This document shows, one piece after another, positions 31,401 to 37,885 of a DNA stretch of 64,000 nt. The first letter of the stretch is position 1. Each line of letters begins with the position of its first letter. The notes under the pieces were generated by a model, which saw nothing but the letters and a program-made list of their open reading frames with translations, was not told the origin of the DNA and searched no databases. Source of the DNA: Heloderma charlesbogerti. Lineage: Eukaryota > Chordata > Lepidosauria > Squamata > Helodermatidae. The stretch lies in the NCBI GenBank assembly GCA_026122225.1, contig JANEZZ010002699.1:62001-126000 (forward strand), given 5' to 3'. The position numbers and the translations under genes are program-made.

Positions 31401-34021
31401 AACGGTTTAGTGGTTTTCCCGACGTTCTTCAATTTAAGCCGAAATTTTGCAAGAAGCAGCTCATGATCTGAGCCACAGTCAGCTCCAGGTCTTGTTTTGA
31501 CTGACTGTATGGAGCTTCTCCATCTTTGGCTGCAAAGGACATAATCAATCTGATTTCGATATTGACCATCTGGTGACGTCCATGTGTAGAGTCGCCTCTT
31601 GTGCTGTTGGAAAAGAGTGTTTGCTATGATCAGCATGTTCTCTTGGCAAAACTCTATTAGCTTTTGTCCTGCTTCATTTTGTACACCAAGGCCATGCCTG
31701 CCTGTTATCCCAGTGATTTCTTGACTTCCTACTTTAGCATTCCAATCCCCTATGATGAAGAGGACATCTTTTTTTGGTGTTAGTTCTAGAAGGTGTTGTA
31801 GGTCTTCATAGAACCGATCAACCTCAGCTTCTTCGGCCTCAGTGGTTGGGGCATAGACTTGAATTACGGTGATGTTGAATGGTTTGCCTTGGATTCGTAC
31901 TGAGATCATTCTATCATTTTTAAGATTGTACCCCAGTACTGCTTTTCCCACCCTTTTGTTGACTATGAGTGCTACTCCATTTCTTCTAAGGTATTCTTGC
32001 CCACAATAGTAGATATGATGGTCACCTGAATTAAATTCGCCCATGCCTGTCCATTTTAGTTCGCTGATTCCCAAGATGTCGATGTTCAATCTTGCCATCT
32101 CATGTTTGACCACCTCCAACTTACCTTGATTCATTGATCTGACATTCCAGGTTCCTAAACAATATTGTTCTTTACAGCATCGGATTTTCTTTTCACCGCC
32201 AGACACATCCACAGCTGAGTGTCCTTTCGGGTTTGGCCCAGCCGCTTCACTCTTTCTGGCGCTACTTGGAAATACCCTCTGCTCTTCCCCAGTAGCATAT
32301 TGGACACCTTCCGACCTGAGGGGCTCATCTTCCGGCGTCATATCTTTTAGCCTTGTGATACGTTCCATGGGGTTTTCTTGGCAAGAATACTGGAGTGGGT
32401 TGCCATTTCCTTCTCCAGTGGACCACATTTTGTCAGAACTCTCTGCCATGACCTGTCCGTCTTGGGTGGCCCTGCACGGCATAGCTTATGGCTTCACTGA
32501 GTTACGCAAGCCCCTTCGCCACAACAAGGCAGTGATCCATGAAGGGGAAAAATACATATAGTATATGTTAAATGTTCTACTCTCTGTCAATAAGTAGATT
32601 TAAATTCAGTGTGTTTCTTTTTATTTTTTTCTTTCTGTTGGTTGTTTAATCTTGTTTTCGAAAACTAATACAATATTTTTAAAAGGAAAGAAAAAAAGCA
32701 GGGTCCCTACCTGGGATGCTTTTCCTCTCTCCCTCCCCTACCACACATTTGTGCACATAATTGCAGGGTGGCTAATACGCCATGGTGGTTTGTTAACCAC
32801 GCTGCATATGCCAGTTGCCTTGGGTTCAGGGTGGTTTGTTATCCACCCCTGCCACCCACCCTCACCAGGTTCAGAAGTCACAGCAAGCCATGCCTAGTGA
32901 GGGTAGTTATGTAAACTGGGGTGGCACGCAACCATCAAGCATAGGTGGGTAATAAACCACCATGGCATATAAACCACCTTGCAAACCAGGTCACTGTGGC
33001 TTCCTGACCTCTGCCACATCCCCATCTTTGTTCCAAATGGAATAGAACACAGACTGTTCTTGATGCACAACTGTTTTCAGTGATGCTGAAGTCGCTCTCC
33101 TTCTTTTCAGATGCAGACCATTGTAGCAAGTGCCCAGAAGATCAGCATCCAAACAGGGACCGAGATCAATGTGTCCCCAAGATTATCACCTTCCTCTCCT
33201 ATGAAGAATCTTTGGGGATCATCCTGGCTTCCTTTGCCCTCTTCTTGTCCTTAAGTACTGGCTTTGTGTTAGGAATCTTCATTAAATACTTAGAAACTTC
33301 AATAGTCAAAGCCAACAACAGGGACCTCTCCTACATTCTCCTCGTCTTCCTCCTGCTTTCCTTTTTGTCCTCCTTCCTCTTCATTGGCCGTCCAAGGAAA
33401 GTGACTTGCCTTCTCCGACAAACTGCCTTTGGCATTATCTTCTCAGTTGCTGTCTCTTCTGTGTTGGCCAAAACAATCACTGTAGTACTGGCCTTCCTGG
33501 CTACTAAGCCAGGGAACAAGGTGAGGAGATGGTTGGGGAAGAGTTTGGCCAACTCCACTGTCATTTCCTGTTCCAGTGTCCAAATTGTAATCTGTACCAT
33601 CTGGCTGGGGATCTCTCCCCCATTTCCAGATTCTGACATGCACTCACAGTCTGGGCAGATTGTCCTGCAGTGCAATGAAGGCTCTGTCGCTGTGTTTTAT
33701 ACTGCCCTAGGCTACATGGGCTTCCTGGCTGCTCTCTGCTTTACGGTAGCATTCCTAGCCAGGAAGCTGCCTGGGGCCTTCAATGAAGCCAAGCTGATCA
33801 CCTTCAGCATGCTGGTCTTCTGCAGTGTTTGGATGTCCTTTGTGCCTACTTACCTGAGCACAAAGGGGAAATACATGGTAGCTGTGCAGGTCTTCTCTAT
33901 CTTGGCCTCAAGTGCTGGCTTACTCGGCTGCATCTTTCTTCCCAAGTGCTACATTATTTTACTGAGGCCTGATTTGAATACAAGGGAGCATTTAATGAAC
34001 AAAATCAAATGTGGCATCTGA
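7241..34021 (+). CDS. Vomeronasal type-2 receptor (V2R), complete six-exon gene (span)
   Basis: This is a class C G-protein-coupled pheromone receptor of vomeronasal neurons. The exons are 7,241-7,461, 9,859-10,150, 16,072-16,881, 24,764-24,991, 28,342-28,468 and 33,111-34,021. Every junction has GT/AG, and the phases (2, 0, 0, 0, 1) join to 863 codons without a stop. Domain order is signal peptide (about residues 1-18), extracellular Venus-flytrap ligand-binding domain (exons 1-4), nine-cysteine domain (exon 5 into exon 6), and seven transmembrane helices in exon 6. The C-terminus has the V2R-typical [10 protein letters not shown] block. Length and six-exon structure match the family. The 26.8-kb span is inflated by LINEs in introns 2, 3 and 5. 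It appears functional. Its subfamily and expression cannot be judged from this window. Confidence 0.95.
7702..7797 (+). mobile_element. BovB-type 3' tail insertion in V2R intron 1
   Basis: About 95 bp match the 3' terminus of the BovB copies in this window: 'ggtccatg..gtcacgaagagtcgga' and a terminal (AAC)n. The sequence is diverged from those copies. The duplicate block has an empty site at about 43,842-43,858, where 'aataacaaccaccctcttgg' runs through uninterrupted. The insertion therefore came after the duplication. It could also be a SINE with a BovB-derived tail. Confidence 0.75.
7798..8640. other. V2R intron 1 sequence, no gene seen
   Basis: Intron sequence is shared with block B (43,859-44,700). 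No protein similarity, RNA gene or clear repeat is recognised. Conservation between the blocks reflects the duplication. Confidence 0.5.
8640..9235 (-). mobile_element. CR1 LINE fragment
   Basis: The start 'aaacataagagccatgctaaatcagacc' is the 3'-terminal sequence of the CR1 family seen at 19,455 and 26,758. It is followed directly by ORF2 linker sequence (minus, 9,058-8,822, with [17 protein letters not shown]), so the reverse transcriptase is deleted. The homologous fragment in block B stops at 45,134. Confidence 0.75.
9389..9446. mobile_element. Terminal arm of a hairpin miniature element (family of 18,323-18,453)
   Basis: The stretch 'ggtgcaatcctatacatgtttagacaacaagaagtcctacaattcccagaatg' (given here as a description of its span) matches one arm of the palindromic element at 18,323-18,453. 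The partner arm is not found nearby, so this is a partial copy. Confidence 0.55.
9477..9503. repeat. (CATC)n microsatellite
   Basis: Consecutive ATCC/CATC units form a short tandem repeat in V2R intron 1. Confidence 0.9.
9859..10150 (+). CDS. V2R exon 2
   Basis: The acceptor TTTTGCAG|GT is followed by codons for [19 protein letters not shown], the conserved start of the ligand-binding domain in V2Rs. The exon ends at CCGCAG|GTATGA in phase 0. It covers residues 74-171 of the predicted protein, with several potential N-glycosylation sites. No lesions are seen. Confidence 0.95.
10814..10830. repeat. BovB target-site duplication, left
   Basis: Seventeen bases starting 'aaccatatatt' recur at 14,050-14,066 with a single mismatch and flank the BovB exactly. 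They mark its insertion site in the older L1-type element. Confidence 0.85.
10831..14049 (+). mobile_element. BovB (RTE-clade) LINE, full length but frameshifted
   Basis: The element runs from its 5' end ('catggatcactgcc') to an (AAC)n tail and is flanked by a 17-bp target-site duplication. The ORF is broken into 10,890-12,032 (apurinic endonuclease with [12 protein letters not shown] and SDHELL motifs), 12,016-12,252, 12,322-13,764 (reverse transcriptase with RYADDT) and 13,676-14,032. The frames require at least three shifts or stops. A conserved FDYAKAFD-type box reads FTDYAKALD. It is inactive. Confidence 0.95.
14050..14066. repeat. BovB target-site duplication, right
   Basis: This is the partner of 10,814-10,830, with one mismatch in 17 bases. 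Confidence 0.85.
14343..15171 (-). pseudogene. L1 ORF1 protein remnant
   Basis: The ORF1 starts at ATG 15,171-15,169 with a basic, proline-rich N-terminus ([15 protein letters not shown]). A stop follows about 40 codons later. A long open part (14,965-14,343) holds the L1 ORF1 RNA-binding fold with RIIGIKDLP and [12 protein letters not shown] motifs. ORF1p normally coats L1 RNA as a trimer. A homologous fragment on the plus strand is at 46,395-46,812. Confidence 0.8.
15660..16071. other. V2R intron 2 remainder, no gene seen
   Basis: No recognisable gene or repeat is seen. The polypyrimidine tract and acceptor of exon 3 lie at its right edge (TTTCTCCTTAG). Confidence 0.5.
16072..16881 (+). 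CDS. V2R exon 3: core of the ligand-binding domain
   Basis: This is the large third exon (270 codons, phase 0 to phase 0). It starts [12 protein letters not shown] and continues with the conserved [20 protein letters not shown] and HHKLQPWQ boundary motifs of V2Rs. It forms most of the Venus-flytrap lobe. The donor at 16,881|GTATTC follows a CAG codon. The frame is open throughout. Confidence 0.95.
16882..17390. other. V2R intron 3, left part, no gene seen
   Basis: Only short, probably random frames are present. About 17,290-17,370 may be a short L2-type fragment, but it is too eroded to place. Confidence 0.3.
17390..19000 (-). mobile_element. L1 LINE ORF2 remnant (linker, RT, C-terminal part)
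   Basis: Minus-strand reading gives, in element order, the endonuclease-RT linker (about 18,990-18,480), an RT piece (18,175-17,823, with [21 protein letters not shown] in place of the G.RQGCPLSPLL box) and the post-RT region (17,795-17,574). Many stops and a deletion between the parts make it inactive. The endonuclease part of what may be the same element lies at 23,790-24,215, beyond inserted L2 and CR1 copies. Confidence 0.7.
18323..18453. mobile_element. Palindromic miniature inverted-repeat element
   Basis: Two arms of about 55 bp are near reverse complements. They run from 'ggcataatcctatgcacatt' through 'acaactcccagcatg' and back through 'catgctgggagttgta' to 'ataggatggcgcc', around a loop of about 22 bp. 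Related single arms occur at 9,389, 27,989 and 42,075, so this is a dispersed family. No coding capacity. It sits inside the old L1. Confidence 0.8.
19040..19330 (+). mobile_element. L2-type LINE 3' end
   Basis: C-terminal ORF2 codons (a [14 protein letters not shown] motif near 19,060) are followed by the L2 3' end with 'ggtatataaatatcataaataaata'. The piece is severely 5'-truncated. Confidence 0.65.
19455..23380 (-). mobile_element. CR1 LINE, nearly full length, decayed
   Basis: In element order this copy has ORF1 with a cysteine-containing N-terminal part and coiled segment (about 23,000-22,860) and an esterase-like domain (22,569-22,285; [12 protein letters not shown]). ORF2 follows with an endonuclease part (22,165-21,869; NSDHSAITF), linker (21,497-21,216; KSPGPNG), RT parts (21,139-20,939, LDFQKAFD; 20,764-20,132, RFADDTKL) and a C-terminus (19,986-19,696; [10 protein letters not shown]). 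The 3' end at about 19,460 carries repeated 'aacataag'. Stops and shifts make it inactive. It separates parts of an older L1. Confidence 0.9.
23790..24215 (-). mobile_element. L1 LINE endonuclease fragment
   Basis: Minus-strand frames encode an eroded L1 endonuclease C-terminal region (GPIIISDHA motif, with SDH the catalytic box). Its position and strand fit the missing 5' part of the L1 at 17,390-19,000. Confidence 0.55.
24518..24653. mobile_element. Foldback miniature element (43-bp arms)
   Basis: Left arm 24,519-24,561 and right arm 24,611-24,653 are near-perfect inverted repeats (start 'ggctgaatctatacatagca', end 'tgtgtagattcagccc') around a 49-bp centre. It lies 110 bp before V2R exon 4. 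There is no coding sequence, and the transposase family is unknown. Confidence 0.8.
24764..24991 (+). CDS. V2R exon 4
   Basis: The acceptor TCTAG precedes LHAFLREVQ, and the exon contains the family motif [11 protein letters not shown] near its middle. It ends at AAGGAG|GTAGGG in phase 0. It encodes residues 442-517, the last part of the ligand-binding domain. Open and intact. Confidence 0.95.
24992..26138. other. V2R intron 4, left part, no gene seen
   Basis: No gene is recognised. The segment at about 25,940-26,035 ends in 'ggtaaataaaatgg' and may be an L2-type 3' end on the plus strand. The open frame 25,415-25,924 has low-complexity serine/leucine content and no recognisable family. Confidence 0.4.
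26139..26545 (-). mobile_element. L2-type LINE 3' end
   Basis: It matches the 3' terminal 400 bp of the L2 copies at 37,885 and 56,032 (A/T-rich tail, 'cgcccatc', then C-terminal codons read on the minus strand). It contains an internal perfect hairpin at 26,199-26,233 made from its own 'gcgtacaata' repeat. Confidence 0.75.
26199..26233. repeat. Perfect 16-bp inverted repeat with 3-nt loop
   Basis: The arms TACAATACTGTTTGTA and its exact reverse complement are separated by TTG and flanked by repeated 'gcgtacaata'. It was probably formed by local inverted duplication inside the L2 tail. Confidence 0.85.
26758..27987 (-). mobile_element. CR1 LINE, 5'-truncated, interrupted
   Basis: It starts with the 'aacataagaacatcagaac' 3' end and continues into the ORF2 C-terminus and RT (27,920-27,657; [25 protein letters not shown]). 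An L2 fragment at about 27,405-27,656 interrupts it. It ends where a miniature-element arm begins. Many stops make it inactive. Confidence 0.8.
27405..27656 (-). mobile_element. L2-type LINE 3' fragment inserted in CR1
   Basis: An A/T-rich start ('tttatttattcattaattta') is followed by L2-type 3' sequence. CR1 homology stops before it and resumes directly after it. Confidence 0.55.
27989..28055. mobile_element. Single arm of hairpin miniature element
   Basis: It contains 'gggagttgtaggac', a T-run, 'ctgtctaaacatgcatagga' and 'ttgcaccc', matching the right arm of 18,323-18,453. The left arm is lost or replaced by CR1 sequence. Confidence 0.6.
28342..28468 (+). CDS. V2R exon 5: nine-cysteine domain
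   Basis: The acceptor TTCTAG opens an exon of 42 codons plus one base. It encodes [15 protein letters not shown] and [10 protein letters not shown], the first half of the NCD3G cysteine-rich linker that couples ligand binding to the membrane domain. The donor GAAA|GTAGGT is phase 1. Six cysteines of the motif are visible here. Confidence 0.95.
28550..28875 (+). mobile_element. L2-type LINE 3' end
   Basis: C-terminal ORF2 codons ([16 protein letters not shown]) are followed by non-coding 3' sequence. This is a 5'-truncated remnant on the same strand as the V2R gene. Confidence 0.6.
28876..29075. repeat. Interspersed repeat related to 36,842-37,150
   Basis: 'gcgatcctatgatccctag', an interior 'ctctgaggtcggagacggtg' and 'aaaagtgacc' recur in the same order at 36,842-37,150. 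Non-coding, family unknown. Confidence 0.5.
29332..32545 (-). mobile_element. BovB (RTE-clade) LINE, full length, intact frame
   Basis: The element lies in V2R intron 5, antisense to the gene. It runs from the 5' end at 32,545 ('ccttcatggatcactgcc' on the minus strand) to an AAC-type tail at 29,332. It is flanked by a near-identical target-site duplication (29,316-29,331 and 32,545-32,559, 'gggaaaa.atacatat'). It carries a single uninterrupted ORF. Direct duplications plus an open frame indicate a young insertion. Confidence 0.95.
29339..32482 (-). CDS. BovB endonuclease-reverse transcriptase, 1,047 aa, uninterrupted
   Basis: The N-terminal region is followed by an apurinic/apyrimidinic-type endonuclease ([36 protein letters not shown]). 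A reverse transcriptase follows with [27 protein letters not shown] and the catalytic [12 protein letters not shown]-terminal RTE domain follows ([19 protein letters not shown]). It nicks target DNA and reverse-transcribes its own RNA. I see no internal stop or frameshift and all catalytic boxes are present, so it could be competent. The start follows the conserved MPCRATQDG; a start further downstream is possible. Confidence 0.95.
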   Translation of the reverse strand: MPCRATQDGQVMAESSDKMWSTGEGNGNPLQYSCQENPMERITRLKDMTPEDEPLRSEGVQYATGEEQRVFPSSARKSEAAGPNPKGHSAVDVSGGEKKIRCCKEQYCLGTWNVRSMNQGKLEVVKHEMARLNIDILGISELKWTGMGEFNSGDHHIYYCGQEYLRRNGVALIVNKRVGKAVLGYNLKNDRMISVRIQGKPFNITVIQVYAPTTEAEEAEVDRFYEDLQHLLELTPKKDVLFIIGDWNAKVGSQEITGITGRHGLGVQNEAGQKLIEFCQENMLIIANTLFQQHKRRLYTWTSPDGQYRNQIDYVLCSQRWRSSIQSVKTRPGADCGSDHELLLAKFRLKLKNVGKTTKPFRYDLNHIPDEYTVEVRNRFQGLDLIDRVPEELWTEVRNIVQEAATKSVPKKKKCKKAKWLSEEALQVAEERREAKSKGERGRYTQLNAEFQRIARRDKKAFLNEQCKEIEENNRMGKTRDLFKKIRDLRGTFCAKTGMIKDKEGRDLTEADEIKKSWQEYTEELYRKDLNVPDSHDSAVTEREPDILESEVKWALGSISNNKASGDDSIPAELFKILKDDAVKVLHSICQQIWNTQQWPQDWKRSVYIPIPKKGNAKECSNYRTIALISHASKVMLKILQARLQQYANRELPEVQAGFRRGRGTRDQIANIRCIMEKAREFQKNVYFCFIDYAKAFDCVDHNKLWQILKVMGVPDHLTCLLRNLYEGQEATVRTRDGTTDWFKIGKGVRQGCILSPCLFNLYAEYIMRNAGLDESEVGIKIAGKIINNLRYADDTTLMAESEEDLKSLLLRVKEESAKAGLKLNIKKTKIMSSGPITSWHIEGEEMEAVTDFTFLGSKITADGDCSHEIKRRLLLGRKAMANLDSIVRSRDITLPTKVHLIKAMVFPVVMYGCESWTIRKAERRRIDAFELWCWRRLLRVPWTARRSNQSILKEINPDCSLEGQIMKLKLQYFGHLMRRENSLEKTLMLGKTEGKRRRGRQRMRWLDSITDAMNMNLSTLRERTQDRKAWRAMVHGVTKSRTRLND
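32560..33110. other. V2R intron 5, right part, no gene seen
   Basis: Internal repetition of 'ggtggtttgttaaccac'-like words occurs between 32,770 and 32,990, some in inverted orientation, suggesting an old degraded repeat. It ends in the exon 6 acceptor (CTTCTTTTCAG). Confidence 0.4.
33111..34021 (+). CDS. V2R exon 6: end of cysteine domain, seven-transmembrane region, stop
   Basis: It starts with [20 protein letters not shown], completing the nine-cysteine domain. Seven hydrophobic helices follow with the class C/V2R landmarks [46 protein letters not shown] and [19 protein letters not shown]. The C-terminal tail is short ([21 protein letters not shown] at 34,019-34,021). The frame is fully open. 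Confidence 0.97.
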
Positions 34022-36290
34022 TCCTAGAGATGACGCCTCACCAACCAGTGTCTTTATATGAACCATAGCGTCTGGTGGGTCCAAAAAAGATATGGAACAT
34101 ATCCATGTCCTGTTGATTTCCTGTGGATTCCAGGTAGATACAGATGTACAAGGAGGCTTTCACTGCAAGGAGGAGAGCCCTAATTCATATGGGGTCACAT
34201 CACTCTAGCGGTGAAGAAGAGTGAAAGTTTTTTTTTCAAAGAAGCAACCCCCTGAGAAGTAATTCTCATGACCCCTGGTTTGCTTAAAAAAAGAAGTAAA
34301 AGCAATGGATTAGGAGGTTCTAGAAGACTCCACTGTTGGTCTTGATACAGGGATCTTGGTGGCAGGATCCAAGCAGCACCTTTCTTTTGCCAGCCAGGAA
34401 CCTTGGAAGAGGACCGCCACCACTGCAGAGGGTCAGAGAGCATCACTGCAACCTCTGGCCCAGCAGGGATCTCTGCTGACCCTTGCCTGGCTTTTGAGGC
34501 TGAGCAATTCATGCAGATGGAGCTGCTGATTCTTCCGTGTGAGCACCTGAGGAACCAGCCATTTTCCTCAGAGCCACCAGACCCTCTCCCAGGGTACTTA
34601 CCTCACCTTTGAGGAACTCTCAGATGCATTTATCAAATACGTTCCACGGTTTGGAGACTGGGAGCATGTGTGTTTGCTCTCTCACTCCCGTGTGTGGCAT
34701 GGAATACAAAACGGACTGAACAAACTCCTTTTGAAACTGCACGCTGTACCTGCATTCTATATGCAAGAATATTTGTGAGTGGAACTACTTTTCACCTTCA
34801 CTGAAGAAGGGTGTGGCTTCCTTAGATAGCCTGTGTGCATATGGGACTTGTGAACACTCATTTTGTTTTGCCTTTTGTTTTTTGTTTGTTTGCCTGGTAA
34901 TGGCCTTTCTAGCAGGAGGCATCATTACTAAATAATCCCATCACCTTTCCCCACTGGTCTTTCTACCATCCACAGCCCTGTGAGATGGATCCCTATGAAT
35001 TAGGTTTAATATTGTTTTATAGGAGTTTATATCAGTGTATTTTTGTAGCAATATTCCACCTTGGTAGGCTTTCGTGCTGAAAGGCAGGATATAGTTAATG
35101 GTAATCACTGTAACTGTAACAAATAACTAAATAAATTCTGTTCCTGGTGAAAAACAGAGATCCTACGTTACTTGGTCTTTCAAACAGCAAATACCAAGCA
35201 AGCTTGCATTATGTTCTTGGCTACTGAGGAAAGTCCTATACAGATATCTGAACATTAGTTGAAATGTGGTCAACTAAAAATAATTAAACCCATAAGCAGT
35301 GATATGGCACACTTGGGTTTTATTTCCTTTCTTACGAGACTATCCCAATAAATACTTGTTCACATGCATAACCCCCAAGCATCAAGGAACACCACAGACT
35401 GACACATTGACAGTTGGCCCTTACTCAGAAGAAACCTTTCCGCTTTAAAAAAAAACGCATCCAGAGGAAGAGTTCTGTATAGCTCAGAAGCCCACATCCT
35501 GCATGAAAAATGCTTCTGGATTCCAGTGAAGCCATTATTTTATGAGTTCGATTCATAAAACTGATTATGCAAGATAAAGCTTCACGCTTGCTGTTTTCTG
35601 ACCCAGAATATCACCATCAAGAGCCTTTTCACTCAGTTCCCTCCTCCGTTGGCTCGAGGGAAGGGAGCCCCCTCTCTCTCTCCCTCTGTCTCTCCATTCT
35701 TCTCTGGCTATGGACATGGAAGTTTCCCTGTGTTTGTCCAGGTTCTTTGTCCACACCTTTGCTCTCTCTGGTAGTAGCTCTCCAAAGGCTGAGGCAGAGA
35801 TGGGCCGTCTCGAGGCTTGCTAGCCAAGTGGAGATGGCATGGACTGAACTTCGGCTTTTCAACATGCAACGTGTAGGCTCTGCCACTGGTGGATGAAAAT
35901 GATTATGTTGGTTGCTTACATATCCACAGAGGAAGCTATAGGATGATGAGTGACACTGTTAGGTGCCTGTAGTCTAGGAAAATCTGCTGTGAGTGGCAGT
36001 GGCTCTCCAGGGGTTCCGACACAGGTCTTTCCAAGCCCTTCCAAATGCAGGGGCAGCTGGGCCCATGGGTTCATTTGTCTTTCTTCCCTGGCAGCTTGTG
36101 GCCTGGCTCACTTCCTTGAGCCATCTGGAACTGGAAAGGTTTCCTCCAGAAATGGGCCTCTCCTTGCTGCAGCTGTGCCTTGCTTAGGGCAGACTTGGTC
36201 TGGGGTGGATTCCGCGTGCTGACTCAAAGAAGGTGGGAATGGTTTCCATTTATTTTGTTATTTTTTATCTGCTCCCCAGGGGGGTTACAA
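34022..36290. other. 3' flank of V2R, no further gene seen
   Basis: It should contain the V2R 3' untranslated region. AATAAA signals occur at 35,130-35,135 and 35,347-35,352, but the first may belong to an eroded L2-type tail (about 35,000-35,135). Open frames at 35,567-36,222 lack any recognisable domain and have Ser/Leu-rich, non-protein-like composition. Confidence 0.4.
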
Positions 36291-36295
36291 TAAAA

Positions 36296-36440
36296 AAGTA
36301 TCAGTGGCGTTCGATACTGTTGACCATGGTATTGTTCTGGACCGGCTCTGTGAGTTAGGAGTTGAAGGCAGGCTCTTTCGGTGGTTCTGGTCCTACTTGC
36401 AGAGTTGTTCCGAACATTGACCTGTTCAATAAAGGAATGA
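36296..36440 (+). mobile_element. L2-clade LINE reverse transcriptase fragment
   Basis: A short RT segment reads VAFDTVDHGIVLDRLCELG and RLFRWFWSYLQ, the L2-clade box around the first catalytic aspartate. It is truncated on both sides. Confidence 0.7.
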
Positions 36441-36841
36441 ATGAATGCATGTTTATTATTTTAAATACCTATGTCTTGGTCTGGGTGGATTTGAAGATTA
36501 GCATATCTCACCCCACGGGCTAAGGATATAAAGAGTAGAGTCCTACTGCTTTCTTTTCTGAATGAGCCGATGGTGGAAGCTTGTGTTTTGGAGAGTCCTA
36601 GAAAAAGCGTGGAACCACACAGTGACTTCTATAGGGTACTTCTCCATATGTCACAGTCTCAAACACTGCAGTTCTTCCCTGCAGGATCCAGCCAACTCTA
36701 AACAGGAGCATGAATAATCTCAGCAGGCACAGCCTCCCTCCATTTCAGCTAATTAGCCAGCCCCACAGCCCTGTTTGAAGCTCTGTTCTAATACGGTGGT
36801 ATGCTTTAAGCGTGGAGCAACTAATGCTCCTAATTCAAGGG

Positions 36842-37150
36842 ATGGAGCAATCCTATGGTCCCTGGGTTAGTGTCCCAGGGATCATAGGACAGGTTGGAAA
36901 AGCCCTCTGAGGTTGGAGATCGCTCTCCAACCTCAGAAGGGGGCATCAGAGAACCACCTCCTGCCCCCTTGCAGCTGGTGTGGAAAGTACTGTACCAGCT
37001 CCTTCCCCAAGGTTGGAAAAGTGACCTCAGAAGAGGAGGAAAGGAGCGCTGGGTGGGGAGGGGAGGAGACCAGAGCGGCCAGGATATGATTTATCCTGAG
37101 CCTCCTCCAGCCTCCTTCCCTCCCCCTCTGAAGTGCCCTCACTAGATGGC
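36842..37150. repeat. Interspersed repeat with terminal palindrome
   Basis: 'caatcctatggtccctgggt' and 'cccagggatcataggac' at 36,849-36,890 form an imperfect palindrome. Downstream blocks match 28,876-29,075. Non-coding. Confidence 0.5.
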
Positions 37151-37384
37151 CTGAAAAGCCCATTTAGCGAAAATAGAGGACATCGGAGGACAGGGAGGCA
37201 AAGATCACTTCTGCCCCCACTCCTGCCCTGCTCGCTTCAGCCTGGCAGGGCATAGGAAGCTTTGGGGGCTTCCAATTGGCGACAGCGCAATCCACAAGAC
37301 TGCGTTCTAAGTACCTAATACAGCTGAGGCTGGTGGCTCCAATGTCAGTGGCGCAGGGATCCGCTCCGGGTTTCAATCAGAACC

Positions 37385-37625
37385 AGTCAGAACTCTAAAA
37401 GCGCTCTCCAAGGTGTTTTGCACAATGAGGGCATAATGTAAAACAAAGCAGAAACCTTAGAAGGGTCATCCTCCGTGGAATAACTGTGAGTGACAATATC
37501 AGGTTCCAAAAGTAATTCAGGACTGAGGACATGTTATTGTCCCCCTGACCAAAATGCTCAGGGTGATCTTCAGATGGAGAACGAAATCAGAGAGGCATCC
37601 AAATGTAGAAGTGTTGTAGCAATGG
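37385..37625 (+). repeat. Fragment shared with 4,600-4,810
   Basis: From 'aaacaaagcagaaacctta' to 'gtgttgtagcaatg' the sequence parallels 4,630-4,815. It is probably a piece of the CR1-associated repeat described there. Confidence 0.5.
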
Positions 37626-37885
37626 CTGCCTATTCGCTACCAGGCCAGGTTTAAGGTATTAGTACTAGTGTACAAAGCCCTAAACAACTTGGGACCAGGA
37701 TACCTGAGAGAGCACCTCCTTCTTTACCAACCTGCCCCATCACTGAGGCCATCAGAGGGCATGTTCCTGGTTGTTCCACGTGGACCCATGGCTTGGTTGG
37801 AGTCCACCAGGAAAAGAGCCTTCAGTGTGGTGGCTCCCTTACTGTGGAATTCCCTGCCTTTGGAGATCAGGCAAGCACCAACATT
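37626..37885 (+). mobile_element. L2-type LINE C-terminal fragment
   Basis: It encodes an ORF2 C-terminus ([37 protein letters not shown]) on the plus strand. It directly abuts the tail of an oppositely oriented L2 at 37,886. Confidence 0.75.

Noticed and set aside
29775..31401. Plus-strand open frames of 94-194 codons
   Set aside because: They are antisense shadows of the BovB ORF. The same shadows occur in every BovB copy.
35567..36222. Several 64-109 codon frames downstream of V2R
   Set aside because: Overlapping frames on both strands, low-complexity composition and no domain.
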